A DNA stretch of 64,000 nucleotides from Trematomus loennbergii (GCA_012861695.1 JAAOOA010000086.1:7221885-7285884), one strand, 5' to 3'. Counted from the first letter of the stretch, positions 50,875 through 63,109 are shown. The notes: generated by a model from the sequence alone, not told the origin. Translations and numbers: made by a program.

Positions 50875-53800
50875 TACAAACACTTCTGTTTACCGTTGTG
50901 CTTGGCAGTTTTTTTATTTAAAAGAAATTGTTTAAAATAATTGACTGCCCAATAATTAAAATAATAGATAAATGTATTCCTTTTACCAAATATAAATCCT
51001 GATTCCAAAATCTACGATTAGGCAAGTTGTTAATCTTAGAAGTTAAACTGCTGTACACAAGAGGTCCTGCTTTACTGAAAAGTATTTTCATCTCCACACT
51101 TGTGAAAGTTGCATTTCACACCATGATCGCGGCATCGAAGTGCAAACAAAGCACGCCTTAAGTTGATAGGTGAACAAAAGTACTTTGAGGATGCATTTGT
51201 TATGACTTTTTCTGGGGATTTTTCTCTATTTAATAAGTAAAACATACAATTGGTTGGTTTGAGGTCAGATGAATAAATACATCACAGTTTGAAACTCCTT
51301 TAGTTGATTTGGTTCTCCATATATGTTTATATAAAAGGCAACAATGTTCCCTTAGTATGTATTAACTTCAAGACACCAAAAACCTGATACTCAGCACATT
51401 TTCCTCTGTCATTGTTACAATTCAATTGTAGTAGAGAACAGAGCCAAATGAAATAAAAATAAAATATACCCCTTCTGCTGCATAATGATAAATTCTTGCA
51501 CATGTCAAAGGTTCCTGGGTAAAGTTAGTCAAGAGAGAGCAAAAAACACAGTGATTCAATAGTCATTAAAATTCATGAGGAGGTGACAAAGCTTCATACA
51601 GCGCCACTGTTCTATGTAATATATATAGCTGCTGCTAAACGCTGTAAATCACAGCGCCAGCGAGGGGGGCACAGCATCCTGGAGTCTGATAATTACAGCA
51701 ACACAGAGATAAACTCAACTCAGTTTGAGGATTGATGATCTATAGATGTATTTAGGATAATAAATTGAAACTCATAATGTATATAATAAATCATGGATTA
51801 AAAGTTATATGAAGTTGTAAACTGCTTGGATAACAATTTCTTAATTTAGTGTTTATAAATCTCTCATCACCATGAACAAACAACTGGTGGGCCAAGGCGC
51901 TTTCCCTCAAATAGGCCCTATTATGCTTTTTTTTAGTAAATGGTCTGCAAAGGCTAACATCTCTGTGTTTCCTCCAGAGTGTCTCTGGACACGGGCAACG
52001 GACAAAGAGAAAAAAAGAAAAGAAAAACAGGCATGCAGCAAAGGTCTAAAGCAAGGTCAATACTACATTTAAAGCTATTGAAATGTTTGAAATAACTTTA
52101 ACATAGGACCAAACTGCAAAATACCAATAAAGACATTTGAAATTATAAAGGGAAGTGTGAAGACTGACAACAAAAACAAAAAATGAAGGGAAATGCCTTC
52201 ATTTTTTGTTTGTTGCATAAATCAATTGAGTTAAAAAAAGGGTTTAAAATACTATTGTTACTCTTTGAAACACAATTGCCTCCGTTAATGATTTAGTTAA
52301 AGCCTTATTATAATCACAAAGGCACATTTTTTTCCTGGAATATTAAGATTCTGTTCAGAAAGTATATTAACATCTGCGTGTTAATGTGATTATCTGTGAA
52401 TCCACCTCTTTATGTACCAGTGAAAAACGAGTCAGGTAAAGGTGAGAGAAAGACAGCACAGAGCTATGGTATGGAAAAAAAGGGTGAAAGAACAGTAAAG
52501 AATAATGTGATCCGAGTGTGAAATGCGGAGATAAGCTGCCATTAAAGCACAGCCATGTCTGCGTGCAGAGATGGACGGATAGCAGCTAGAGGAACCTGAT
52601 GGATGCAGGAGTGGATGGATGGGCGGATAGACAGGAAATGAAACTTATAAGCCGAGTGAAGATGTCTGCCTGTCTGACAAAAGCAGATATATAATCTAGT
52701 GTGCAAGGTGGAGACAGATGAGCGGAGACGGAGAGCGTGAGGCAGCAGGTAATATAAAAGAAGACGTGACGGCGTGATTGAAGACAAAATGTTTTAAAAT
52801 GAAAAGTGTTTGATCTTGCCAAAAAGATTGAGAGGGAGAAAAGAGAGTGCAGGTGTGGGAGTGTAGTAGAGGAGTGTGTTTGTGTTGGAGTGTTTGAGCA
52901 CGTGCAGCCAGGTTAAACTGACAGATGGAGACGGATGAAAGGAAGATGATGTGGGGAGCGAGAGGTGAGGACAGGGGGAGAGAGCGATGAGACACGAAAA
53001 ATATTCTTTGTTTGCCTCTTTCCTCTCTTGTGTCATCCTTCTGCATTTCTTTCTCTTCTAGTCTCTAATAAGAGCTGATGAAGGGGTTGAGCAAACAAAG
53101 CAGAAGCCCTTTGGTGGCTCTGAAGTTGTTTTAAATACCACACACGTGTCAAAGACGGCCTATCGATTACATAGCAAGCACACACACACATTATTTCTTC
53201 CCATCCTGCTGCTCAGTGAAGTAGGAAAAATGATTAAAAGACCTCACATCCAATATAGCTGCAAATATAAACACACGCACGCACACATTAATGAAGTATT
53301 GACAGATGGATATTAGCCATTTCCACAAGTAAACTGTGAAAGCACTATAATAACTTTATACCGCACTGAACTATAGAGGAGAATATATACAAATATAGTC
53401 ATTTATTGTTTTCAGTTTGTTTGTATAAATAATTTCAAACATGATGAACCCAAAAAACGTATGAAGATAAATGTTTTAAAGGTGATACTGAAATTATACC
53501 CATTATGACCCATTTCTTTGGTTAATTTGCAAGAGACATACGGTTATTTGTATGACAATATTTTTTATAGATAGTATATAAACTGATCCACAATTAATGT
53601 GCAAATCGATGTTTTGAGGGAATTAAAAGCACTTGGTTAAGTTGAATGACAGATTTTGATTTTCTTTGTTAAATATTTTCTATGAATGGACTTTTCACTT
53701 ATTTTAATTATGGGTCTGAGAATAGAGTGGGTTGTTAAATGCTAAGACTGTGCAAACCTGTTAGAAAATTCATGTTTTTTTGCGTTATATGAATATAATA

Positions 53801-54055
53801 TTAATAGACTTAATATTGAAAAAAAAAGATCTACCTACTGGTGCTCATAACAGGATAGGCTGACCATCTCACAAATGTTCAAAACCGTGTTATTTTTGTA
53901 ACCAATTGTTTTTCCAGGAGATCCAGGAGATCCTTACTGCCGGTGTTGAAGTGACGTTTTAGAGGTTTTAACATCTCACAAAACACATATGCTTTAATTT
54001 TTAAATATGTATAAATCAACACCAACTGTAAAACAGCCTGTGTGAGCCTGGAGCC
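50875..54055. other. Mostly unique sequence, no gene seen
   Basis: Apart from the MITE fragment at 51908 it is A+T-rich. 52430-53000 is purine-biased, giving spurious Ser/Pro/Leu-rich frames on the minus strand. Confidence 0.5.
51908..51990 (+). repeat. Fragment of the same MITE family as 23144-23615
   Basis: AATAGGCCCTATTATGCTTT, AAATGGTCTGCAAAGGCTAA and TGTGTTTCCTCCAGAG follow the order seen at 23144, with an internal deletion and no ends. Confidence 0.6.
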
Positions 54056-54256
54056 GAAACCTATGAGGCCGTCTAGCTCACAACTCATACTTGGTCTTAC
54101 AAACAATATCAGAATCTCACATGTACACCACCAGACTCTTTCACACACAGTATCATACAGTCTTTAATGTACTGTCATTCCTTTCCTTCATTTACTATCA
54201 TACTATCATACATAAATAACTATTCTCTCTCACACACAAAAACAAAATCTCTTGTT

Positions 54257-54573
54257 GGCTGGCTACACACCAACCCGATTTTGGGAGTCAGAGGCCGTCA
54301 GAGGCAGTCGGGCATTCGCGGCGCCCTACTCAGGTTGGTGTGTCCCGCACCGTCGTCTCTTTACGGCACCTTTTCACACCTCCCGCGGCCTCCCGCTACC
54401 GCTGCCTGCTGGTAAGGACAGTTATTGCCACTCGTCGACTGAAGTATTTGCGTGTGTGTTCGTAGGCGGGCGACGTAGCGGGCGGCGTAGCCGACGCAGG
54501 CGACGTAGCTGACGTAAAAGTCGGGACGCCTTCAGTACGTGTTCTTTGGTCTCAGGTGGGTGTGTAGCGGGCT
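54257..54573. mobile_element. Small MITE nested in the foldback element
   Basis: GGCTGGCTACACACCAACC at the left and GGTGGGTGTGTAGCGGGC at the right are imperfect inverted repeats. The interior is strikingly GC-rich against its AT-rich host, with GGGCGACGTAGC-like units repeated about four times (54470-54515). Confidence 0.65.
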
Positions 54574-54599
54574 TTAAACGCACCATCATACTCTCGTAC

Positions 54600-54690
54600 A
54601 CACACCACTATCGTCTTTCACAAACAACTATAATCTAATAGAACATTATAATAGTGTATGTGAAAGAGGATAGTAGTATGTGTGTAATCG
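54600..54690. repeat. Local hairpin in the foldback element
   Basis: CACACCACTATCGTCTTTCACA (from 54601) is followed after ~40 bases by TGTGAAAGAGGATAGTAGTATGTGTG, its imperfect reverse complement. Confidence 0.6.
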
Positions 54691-55734
54691 GTAAACAATG
54701 TATGTAAGACAGAATAATAATAAATAATAATAAGAGGGAATAGTATTTCATGTTAATAACAATAGTCATATATGTAAAACAGAATAGCAGTGAATGAAAG
54801 GCCGAATAATAGCTTATATAAGAGGTAATAATAGTTCATGTGAATGACTAGGTATGTGTATAAAACAGAATGATAGGGTGTGTGCATAAGAATAGTTATG
54901 AGTGTGAGAGAGTATGATTGAAAAGGAAGTTGGACTAAATTCTCAGTTCCTCTACGTTTTTCGTTTGACGGACACCGCCCAAGAAAGGCAGTAGAATGCT
55001 ACTAATTTTCCCTATGCAACCTGAAGAGTAAAAGGGTCAAGTCCGTCAGAAAGCAATGACTGTACAGTAAGTGTAAGTGTAAGCTTTTCACTTACACTGT
55101 AAGGATTAGTAACATGTATTGTGTTTATGTGATGACATTTGGAGATGTTTAAACTCAATGAGAAAATGCGTTAACATTCACGCTAGCGTTAGCATACACG
55201 CTAGTTAGCCATACTAGCCTGTATACATGCTTATTGCACAGCTAGTTTAAATAACCCCATTTGTGTTCTGTGAGACTGAAGGGGATGTTGCATTGTTTTT
55301 GTTGCTTTCGTTGCAGTTTTATATACGTCTTAAATGTAATTTAGGTTAACTTGCTGTTTTATTTAGATGCTTTTATTTTGAAGGCGCTGTTGACAGGAAG
55401 TTGTTGTTGCTATGGAAACAACATGACTGCGAAAATAAATATCTTCTACATATAAAGACGGAGAAAGTAAAGAATAAAGTGTATGTTTAAATGTTAGCAC
55501 CCCCCGAAGAGGCACAAGGTTGGTATTGACTATAATATAAAATTGTAGGTTGTGTCCTAATTCGTTTATACGCTGTTTTGTAGCTTTGCTGTCTGTTTAC
55601 AGTTAACTTTTGGTAGTATGCTAAAGTGATTCTAATACGGATTGAGCCTAAATGTATTTGTTATTTTTGTGTCTTTATAGCTCTTACGTTGACTCTAGAG
55701 TTTCAATAAATTCTAAATCATTAGTAAAGTCTAC

Positions 55735-55918
55735 GACCATATTTCGGAGGGATATGCTACAGCTACCTATTACTTGTAGAATATGGTCATGTAGAATAAG
55801 GCATTAATAAGTGTTTTTTAATGACTAATAAAGAGCCAATATACTGCTAATATGCATGTTAATTAACAACTAGTTGATGGTGAATTTGTGTACCTTAATA
55901 TAAAGTGTTAACAAAAGT
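55735..55918 (+). repeat. Fish dispersed repeat fragment inside the foldback element
   Basis: GACTAATAAAGAGCCAATAT, CTAATATGCATG, GTGAATTTGTGTACC and TTAATATAAAGTGTTA occur in the order I recall from a common teleost repeat. The family name is not assigned. Confidence 0.45.
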
Positions 55919-56099
55919 TCTTATTGCAGCTCAAATTTAGCTAGCAGTGCTCTGAGCAGCTTCAGGCTTTGTTTTCAAGGCTGTCCACTAGTCAAGGAAT
56001 GAATATTTAAACTGGCTTCCTGTTGGATCCACCTGACTTCCTTTTAAAGTATACTCTCTCACAACCAGTACAATGTCCTCTCACATAAACTGTCATAAG

Positions 56100-56480
56100 C
56101 TCTCAAAAACACAAGCATTGTCTTACACATACACTATCATTCTCTGTTACACACACACTACTATACCCTCATACACACTACAATTCCTCTCTCACATACA
56201 CTATCATTCTCTGTCACACACACACACTATACCCTCATACATACTACAATTCCTCTCTCACATACACTATCATTCTCTCTCACACACACTACTATACCCT
56301 CATACATACTACAATTCCTCTCTCACATACACTATCATTCTCTCACACACACACTACTATACCCTCATACATACTACAATTCCTCTCTCACATACACTAT
56401 CATTCTCTCTCACACACTACTATACCCTCATACACACTACAATTCCTCTCTCACATACACTATCATTCTCTCACACACAA
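56100..56480 (+). repeat. Minisatellite, ~65-bp unit, at least five copies
   Basis: CCCTCATACA begins at 56166, 56232, 56297, 56362 and 56425, giving steps of 66, 65, 65 and 63. Each unit contains ACTACAATTCCTCTCTCACA and ACACTATCATTCTCT. There are no unique spacers between identical repeats, so this is not a CRISPR array. Confidence 0.85.
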
Positions 56481-56754
56481 AGTTTTCTATCTTGCATACA
56501 CTACTAGAGTATTACATTGTAGTATGATGTTGTCTGTAAGTGGGAATAATAGTGTTTCTAAGAAAGTACAGTTTGGTATGTAAGTAAGTTTGATTCATGG
56601 CCCAGACAAAAGTGTGTGAAAGAGAGTATGATTGTGCGTGTAAAAGTGTTTAGCTATATGTATAAAATAGTTTAATGGTGTATGTATGAGATTCTGATAT
56701 TGTTTGTAAGACCAAGTAGTTGTGAGCTAGACGGCCTCTCATAGAAACCCCCTG

Positions 56755-57680
56755 CATTTGTTTTACCCTCCTACTCTACTATTTATTTTCCTCCGCTGCA
56801 TGTGCTTAGTGAAGCATAATCTCCACAGGCAGCCATTCAAATCCCATAAATCTTTAACAAGTTCGTTTTTTCTCTGTCTGCTATCTATTATTATCAATCA
56901 AGGCCCTCAGATCCCCACGAGCTTCTCGGGTTTGATTTTGGCAACTGTATAAAACTAAATTGTTTTTAAACAAAAACCCACGTCTTGAGTGGAATTAATT
57001 ATATGCACTTTTTCACACTTCCTATTGATACAGGCCCTATTTGTCTTGCAACACAACACAAGATTTCTTTCCTTTTTTCCACAGAAAATCCATCAATGTT
57101 GTTCTTTATCTAAAAACATATGATGTACCCTGGGACCTTCAGCCCTTCAACAAAAAGGATATGTCACACGATCGGCCCCAAAATTGGCGATCGGAGCATC
57201 CCTATTAGCAGCAGTAGAAATAATACAATACTAAGACAGTGAGATACTTTGAGTGGAACGCAAACTATTATCATCTAATACAGACAGGAATTATTTACAG
57301 GTGGACGAATGTTCCTAAATTGGGCCCTCATCCAAGGATCAGAAAATAAATGATTGTATTTTTATATGAAAACATTGATTTGATAAAAAGTACATTATGT
57401 TTTATGAGCTGATTAGAGCAACTGTACTGTACAGTAAATCACTCAGCTTATATTTCCCCTTCTGGTATTTATTAAATATTGATGTTAAAACATTTCCAAA
57501 CTCATTTGTCAAGATTACATTAGAACACATCATAATAACATTATACTTTACACAGGGTTTAAATCATACAGAAGAATGTATACACACCTAATAGGCTATG
57601 TATTCTGAAACAAACACAAACATACATACCCAAATATATATTAAGAAGTATAACAAGACAACTGTACTCTAACAAAAACT
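56755..57680. other. Unique sequence, nothing beyond a short MITE end
   Basis: A+T-rich. No gene recognised. Confidence 0.5.
57169..57205 (+). repeat. hAT-like MITE end fragment
   Basis: ATCGGCCCCAAAATTGGCGA followed by TCGGAGCATCCCTA matches the end pattern of common fish hAT MITEs. No partner end is found. Confidence 0.35.
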
Positions 57681-57683
57681 AGC

Positions 57684-57918
<235 letters not shown>

Positions 57919-57919
57919 C

Positions 57920-58545
57920 CAGTCCGCCCACGCTCTCCCCAGTTCACGCTATTCATTTCATCTTTGATTCCCTTTGCGGAGCTGATGAGTGGAAACACGA
58001 AAGGAATCCAGTGAACTGAGGGAGAGCTTTTCTATCGCTCCATCTCCCTCTCTGTCCTCCCTTCACTCTATTTTTGTCCTTTACTGTTTGTTTCTTTTCC
58101 CTTTTACATCGACTAAACCTCTTCTGTTTTCTCTTCATGTTGCAGTTATCATCTGGTTTCCCACCTTCTTCCTCGCCTCTCTTCACCTCACATCTCTACA
58201 TACACTGTGTATCTCCACATCTCTTTGTTCACATTTCTCTCTCCTTGTCCAGATTTAATTTCGACAACCCTCCCCTAAACCCCCCCCCCCCCCACACACC
58301 CCCATCTCTCTATGTTCCCCCTCTGTCTTACTTTCTTTCTTTCTTGTTCTCTCCACCCCTTCCCTTGGGGATTTGGCGGATAGTGGATGTTGCCACTTGG
58401 GAATGATGAAGGCTGTGAAGCGGTGGATTAAACACTGAACGATCCACGGAACGCCTCAGTCTCTTGCACATGAACACACACACACGCTTCTGTCTTCACG
58501 ATCTATTCTTAGAAACCAGAATATCCTCTTTCCCTTTGTACATTC
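57920..58545. other. Pyrimidine-rich spacer, no gene seen
   Basis: 57990-58370 is C/T-dominated, including TTTCTTTCTTTCTTG. The open frames there are low-complexity. Confidence 0.5.
58280..58293 (+). repeat. Run of 14 C
   Basis: C homopolymer inside a long pyrimidine-rich block (57990-58370). Confidence 0.95.
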
Positions 58546-58550
58546 TCTAT

Positions 58551-58785
<235 letters not shown>

Positions 58786-58891
58786 TTCCCTCTTCACCCC
58801 CTTGCCTCCGCTTCCCTCCCTTCATCAATCTTCCCTGCTCTCATCAGAAAACTTCATTAAGGAGCTCCAATTAAGGCTGGATAGATTGGTC

Positions 58892-58905
58892 GTAGCCATG
58901 GCAAC
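58892..58905 (+). promoter_or_regulatory. Candidate RFX X-box
   Basis: GTAGCCATGGCAAC is a full match to the RFX X-box consensus GTNRCC-NN-RGYAAC. It lies in unique sequence just downstream of a CA array. Whether it is bound is inference; no gene start is visible nearby. Confidence 0.4.
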
Positions 58906-58909
58906 GACA

Positions 58910-59625
58910 TTTCTCATATTATGGTCTGGTTAAAACAAATCAGTCAAATATTGAAACAAGGGAGGAAGGGATCATTTTTTTTTTTTTGATACAGAACAGG
59001 CGATAGAAGGCTGACATTTTGGTAGCGCAAACAACATTTTCATTTGTATAACTCCAGAAATGTGCATTTAAACCTTCCTTCGTGAGATGCAAAAAATAAG
59101 GAATAAAATATTTGCCAGTGACGCCTTCAGTGTGCACTCTGGGTCATAAAGGTGCAATCTGCTGTATGCAACAAACAGTCTTTTACCATAATATTACATG
59201 TTACCGCAGAGAGTCCCTTCTTTACTTTTTCTGCGTCATAATAAAAGTAAATCAAAAATTCAATAAACAGCTGGGACATGTTTGTATTATAATTCAAGTT
59301 CAGTGTTTGGTTATGTTTACCGAACATTTAGAAATGACTAATTCCACATCTGCATTTTCTCAATAGTTAATTTTTATTCAACATATTTTTTATGTTGAAT
59401 CTTTATTTAAGATATCTTTATTTAAAGATAGTAGTTGGAGGGTGTTGAAGATCTTTTAGTCAAGGGAAAGATACAAAATAAAATGTAATTGGAAAAAAAT
59501 CTTCATTTTTTAATGACCAATAAGATTTAACCCCTTCTGTACATGTGTAAAAATATAATCTTAGCTTAAAATAATGATTGTCATTTGATTATCATTTCAT
59601 ATCATCATTTCAGTATTCATTGCAT
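58910..59625. other. A+T-rich sequence, nothing seen
   Basis: No feature recognised before the SINE/Tc1 composite. Confidence 0.5.
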
Positions 59626-59629
59626 TATA

Positions 59630-59665
59630 TCTCATCTAGCTCACGCTTATATCCAAAGCGACTTA
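59630..59665 (-). repeat. Left remnant of SINE-like repeat split by the Tc1 element
   Basis: The sequence ATCCAAAGCGACTTA just before the TA is a motif I recognise from widespread fish repeats. With 61233-61355 it forms one repeat interrupted by the Tc1 insertion. Confidence 0.6.
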
Positions 59666-61232
59666 CAGTTGAGGCCTAAATTATTAGCCCCCCAGGAGTT
59701 ATGGAACATTTTCCTAAAATTCTTCCCAATGTTTCCAGCATTGATAAAACTTGATATAATCAAACATTCACCAGTGCTATTTAGTAGCTTTTGGTACATT
59801 TTGGAAAATAAAACGTTTTTAGGCTTGCTTTATATCAAATATAGTGAAAAATGGGTTGGTCAAAAATATTAGCCCCCATGTGAATTTTTGCTTTCAAACA
59901 CACCTAATCAACCAATCAGCTTTCAAGCCACACCTGAGCATTCAATCAGCATAAAAGGACTCCAAGAAACAGGCACTTGAATACCTTATTGAGAGGGACT
60001 ATACTACTACTCCTACTCACCATGCCAAAGACAAAGGAAATCAGTCTTGAGCTCAGAAAGAAGATAGTGGAGGCTCATGATAAGGGGGAAGGCTATACTG
60101 CTATTTCCAAGCGCTTCACAGTGTCTAGAACTGCTGTACGTTGCATCATTGCGAAGTACAAGGAGACAAATTCTGTAAGAAACAAACCTAGGCGTGGTCG
60201 AAAGCGCAAGATTTCAAGAACTCTGGAGAGGAAAATAGTCAGAGATGTCAGCAAGAATCCCCGGACATCTGCCAAGATGATTGTTGCTGACCTGGCCTCT
60301 TCTGGAGTTGATGTTTCAAGGAACACAGTTGTGAGGGCTCTTCATCGTGGTGGGCTTCAGGGCCATCGTCCCAGAAGAACCCCTTTACTCAAAGAGTGGC
60401 ACATCAGAGCCAGACTGAGGTTTGCCCGTGAACATTTGAAAGGTAAAGATGAGTTTTGGAAGTCTGTGCTTTGGTCTGATGAGACTAAACTGGAACTGTT
60501 TGGGCACATGGATGTTGCTTATGTTTGGCGAAGAAAGGGAGAGGCCTTCAACCCTAAGAACACATCATGCTGTGGGGCTGTTTTGCAGCCTCAGGCACAG
60601 GGAGCCTTGTTCGGGTGCAAGGCATCATGAAAAATTAAAATTATGTTGACATTTTGAGGGATAATATGAAAAATCTGCTCTTAGTCTTCGCTTAGGTCGT
60701 CGCTGGGTCTTCCAACAAGACAATGACCCAAAGCACACATCAAAATTGGTCCAACAGTTCCTAAAGGACACCAAAACCAAGGTGCTGGAGTGGCCCGCAC
60801 ATAGCCCAGATCTTAATCCTATTGAGAATCTGTGGCGGGTGCTCAAAGTGAATGTCCATGCTCGGAAACCACGCAATTTGGACCAGCTGGAACAATTTGC
60901 AATGGAAGAATGGGCCAAAATCCCTCAAGAGACCTGTGCCAACCTAGTAAAGAACTACTCTAAGAGGTTGTTGTCAGTTGTGGCTCAGAAAGGGTACACT
61001 ATTGACTATTAATGGCCTGGGGGCTAATATTTTTGACCAACCCATTTTTCACTATATTTGATATAAAGCAAGCCTAAAAACTTATTTTATTTTCCAAAAT
61101 GTACCAAAAGCTACTAAATAGCACTGGTGAATGTTTGATTATATCAAGTTTTATCAATGCTGGAAACATTGGGAAGAATTTTAGGAAAATGTTCCATAAC
61201 TCCTGGGGGGCTACTCATTTAGGCCTCAACTG
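59666..61232 (+). mobile_element. Tc1-like DNA transposon, 1567 bp, with IR/DR ends and TA duplication
   Basis: The element is bounded by CAGTTGAGGCC at the left and GGCCTCAACTG at the right, with the TA target duplication at 59664-59665 and 61233-61234. The terminal inverted repeats are about 212 bp (59666-59877 and 61019-61232) and nearly identical. Each holds two direct copies of a motif like AAATTATTAGCCCCC, at the outer end (59678-59693) and the inner end (59862-59877). This is the IR/DR layout known from Sleeping Beauty-type elements, where these are transposase-binding sites. It sits inside a SINE-like repeat. The ends look intact but the transposase gene is not, so the copy could move only if an active transposase were supplied elsewhere. 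Confidence 0.95.
60022..61012 (+). pseudogene. Tc1/mariner-family transposase, DD34E type, frameshifted
   Basis: This gene encoded a cut-and-paste transposase that binds the element's inverted ends and inserts at TA dinucleotides. The start is the ATG at 60022 (context CACCATGC), reading MPKTKEISLELRKKIVEA. Residues about 1-110 carry the paired-like helix-turn-helix DNA-binding region, with a basic AT-hook-like stretch (RRGRKRK) in the middle. All three catalytic acidic residues can be seen: D153 in LWSDETK (codon 60478-60480), the first D of [10 protein letters not shown] (60719-60721) and E of NPIENLW (60824-60826). The last two are separated by 34 residues, which is the Tc1 DD34E signature. 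The frame is broken. Sequence is missing after about 60564, where the family's glycine-rich segment should be, and this moves the reading frame. A TAA follows at 60636, and the frame shifts again near 60672. The C-terminus ends in GYTIDY with a stop at 61010-61012. The copy cannot make an intact enzyme. Confidence 0.95.
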
Positions 61233-61355
61233 TATATACACTTCAATACCATAGGCATGCCTACATGAGCAATTTAGAAATATGTAATTTTCTTAAGGAC
61301 CACTTCGACATGTTGACTGCTGGGGATCAAACCACTGACCCTCTGAGCTGCTGTG
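61233..61355 (-). repeat. Right remnant of tRNA-like SINE split by the Tc1 element
   Basis: This resumes the repeat broken at 59665. On the minus strand it contains GGTTTGATCCCC, which resembles a tRNA B box (GGTTCRANNCC), and the adjoining GTCGAAGTGGTCCTTAAG is typical of the fish SINE body. A matching A box is not clear. Confidence 0.55.
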
Positions 61356-61359
61356 TAAG

Positions 61360-62530
61360 ATATAAGAACATAGCGTCATTAAAACCCTACAAATGTATCC
61401 CACTGCAGATGTCTCTGATTGTGTAAGGGACAGCGAGATCAGCTGGAGGCTCAGGTCTGTAAACCAAAAGTAAACAGAATTTCCTCATACATCATCTGTA
61501 TTTATTTCACATATACACTCAATCTAAGAGTCTGAATATGGCTCTCTGGCCCTGAGGAGGATTAGCTAAAAGCAGAAGAGATAACTAAAATAGCAGCAGT
61601 AAGAGCTAATTTGGGATGAGCAGCGGTGCCTGAACAAACGTAGACTCGTATATCTCTGAATGCGGGAAAATAATTTAAAGATGACATAATTTGGAGAGGA
61701 CACATATTATTTTAAATTGCATGAGGGATGGAATTCAAAAGATGAGAAGAATATTAAAACTGAAACTGGCTTACTTATCATTCAGTGGCTTTACTGTGAG
61801 GTTTTATCATTCAAAATGTGCAGAGAGTGAGTAAGCAAGAGCAACTCCAACAATTCAGATTTGTGCTTTGACTCTCTGTTGTTCTCTGAGACTGCTGCCC
61901 CTGGCATACACTTGTGTTTTTTGAGCTATTTTGAATTCTTGTTTGCACTAAAGCAGTGAGTGAGTCAGACTTTTTGCCAACATTTTCAATGTTTGAATCC
62001 ATTTGACTTTAGCTTGTTGAAGCAGTCTCTGGGTTTAACTTTAACAAGGGCATATCATTCTGGTTAACATTTGTATTTTTCGTTTACATGCTTTAATTTT
62101 CCAAAAGTGCTTTCAGGCAAGGGGGGGAGCCCCTTCAAACATTATTCACCTCCTCATATCTCAAAGTAAATGTATCTTTTCTCCTAACCCTGTTATTCAT
62201 TTAGCTTGAATTGAAATGTATATTTACTCCCTTTATAATGTTGGCAAGATGTACTATCAAGCTGTATTGTGTTTTGAAAGAAAAAATAAATAACAAAATA
62301 AACTTTTCAAAGCAATTTAAAATTATACTATCAATGTCTCTCATTGTATCTGATAAGACATTTGACCTTGTATGTACACTGTAGCTGTTACTGTTACAGA
62401 ATGTCATCCCCAATAAATTAGAAATGGAAATTTGTCGCCTCCTTTATTGACCAAATCAAATGCAAAGAATCTCAAAGAAAGCACCATATCAATAAAATAC
62501 CTTCTGACTGTCACTGAATTGGTTATCATG
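61360..62530. other. Unique sequence, nothing seen
   Basis: No exon or classified repeat between the Tc1/SINE composite and the DIRS-type element. Confidence 0.5.
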
Positions 62531-62531
62531 G

Positions 62532-62796
62532 GAACTGAAGTTACCTACTGTAACTCCAGCTTCTATGAGTATTGGCGTAGCCCTCTAGCGCAGCACTGAA
62601 ACACTTGTAGTCAACGCCCACCGCAAGGTGGGCCCCACCCTCGGGCTCCCTTCCGGTATAAATAGGAAGGAGGCCCGACAATCTGCTCCCACACAAAACA
62701 CTTTTCTTCAGCTATTCGTGGAGCCAGTGGGGCCCAGAACTTAGAGGCTACGCCAATACTCATAGAAGCTGGAGTTACAGTAGGTAACTTCAGTTC
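62532..62796. repeat. Long palindrome at the 3' end of the DIRS-type element
   Basis: The left arm 62532-62586 starts GAACTGAAGTTACC. The right arm 62743-62796 ends GGTAACTTCAGTTC and is its reverse complement apart from a one-base indel. The spacer of about 156 bp contains GGTATAAATAGG (62655-62666), which looks like a TATA box. In DIRS elements such complementary sequence is proposed to template completion of a circular DNA intermediate. I infer that these arms correspond to the terminal repeat plus internal complementary region. Confidence 0.8.
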
Positions 62797-62809
62797 TATT
62801 TCGTATATG

Positions 62810-62852
62810 GCTTCGCCCTCTAAGGCTATCGCTATTGGGTTAAGGGCGAAGC
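62810..62852. repeat. Short hairpin next to the DIRS palindrome
   Basis: Arms GCTTCGCCCT (62810-62819) and AGGGCGAAGC (62843-62852) are perfectly complementary around a 23-base loop. Confidence 0.7.
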
Positions 62853-63109
62853 AAGATGTAGTCTGCGCCCCACTGGGTCCCCCCGGTACAAGAAGCACAG
62901 ACACACCTGCTCAGATAACAACCCATGCCTATTGCGCCATGCGAATGGCGCATCACAGTCCCTGGAATATAGCATAACATGAATATTTACCATGAGGGGA
63001 CGAAGGCTGGGAATAATACATACCTGCCGCTGTGAGAAAGTAGAGACGAAGGTCACACTTTGCCCAGTGACAGAAAGGAGGGGGAATAGCAGCTCTCTGC
63101 GTGCAGACA

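Larger units (their letters stand above)
54061..56744. mobile_element. Foldback element, 2.7 kb, with inverted ends and internal minisatellite
   Basis: The left end 54061-54120 (CTATGAGGCCGTCTAGCTCA onward) and the right end 56686-56744 (ending GAGCTAGACGGCCTCTCATAG) are inverted repeats, about 90 percent identical by eye. AAAC abuts both ends (54057-54060 and 56745-56748), a possible target duplication. Inward from each end are many variants of ACTATCATACTCTCTTTCACAC on one strand and its complement on the other, so the whole unit can fold back. The interior holds a nested MITE (54257-54573), a local hairpin (54600-54690) and a ~65-bp tandem array (56100-56480). No protein domain is recognisable. 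The superfamily is unknown. Confidence 0.75.

Noticed and set aside
56100..56480. Regular repeats resembling a CRISPR array
   Set aside because: Units are contiguous ~65-bp tandems without unique spacers, in a eukaryotic transposon context.
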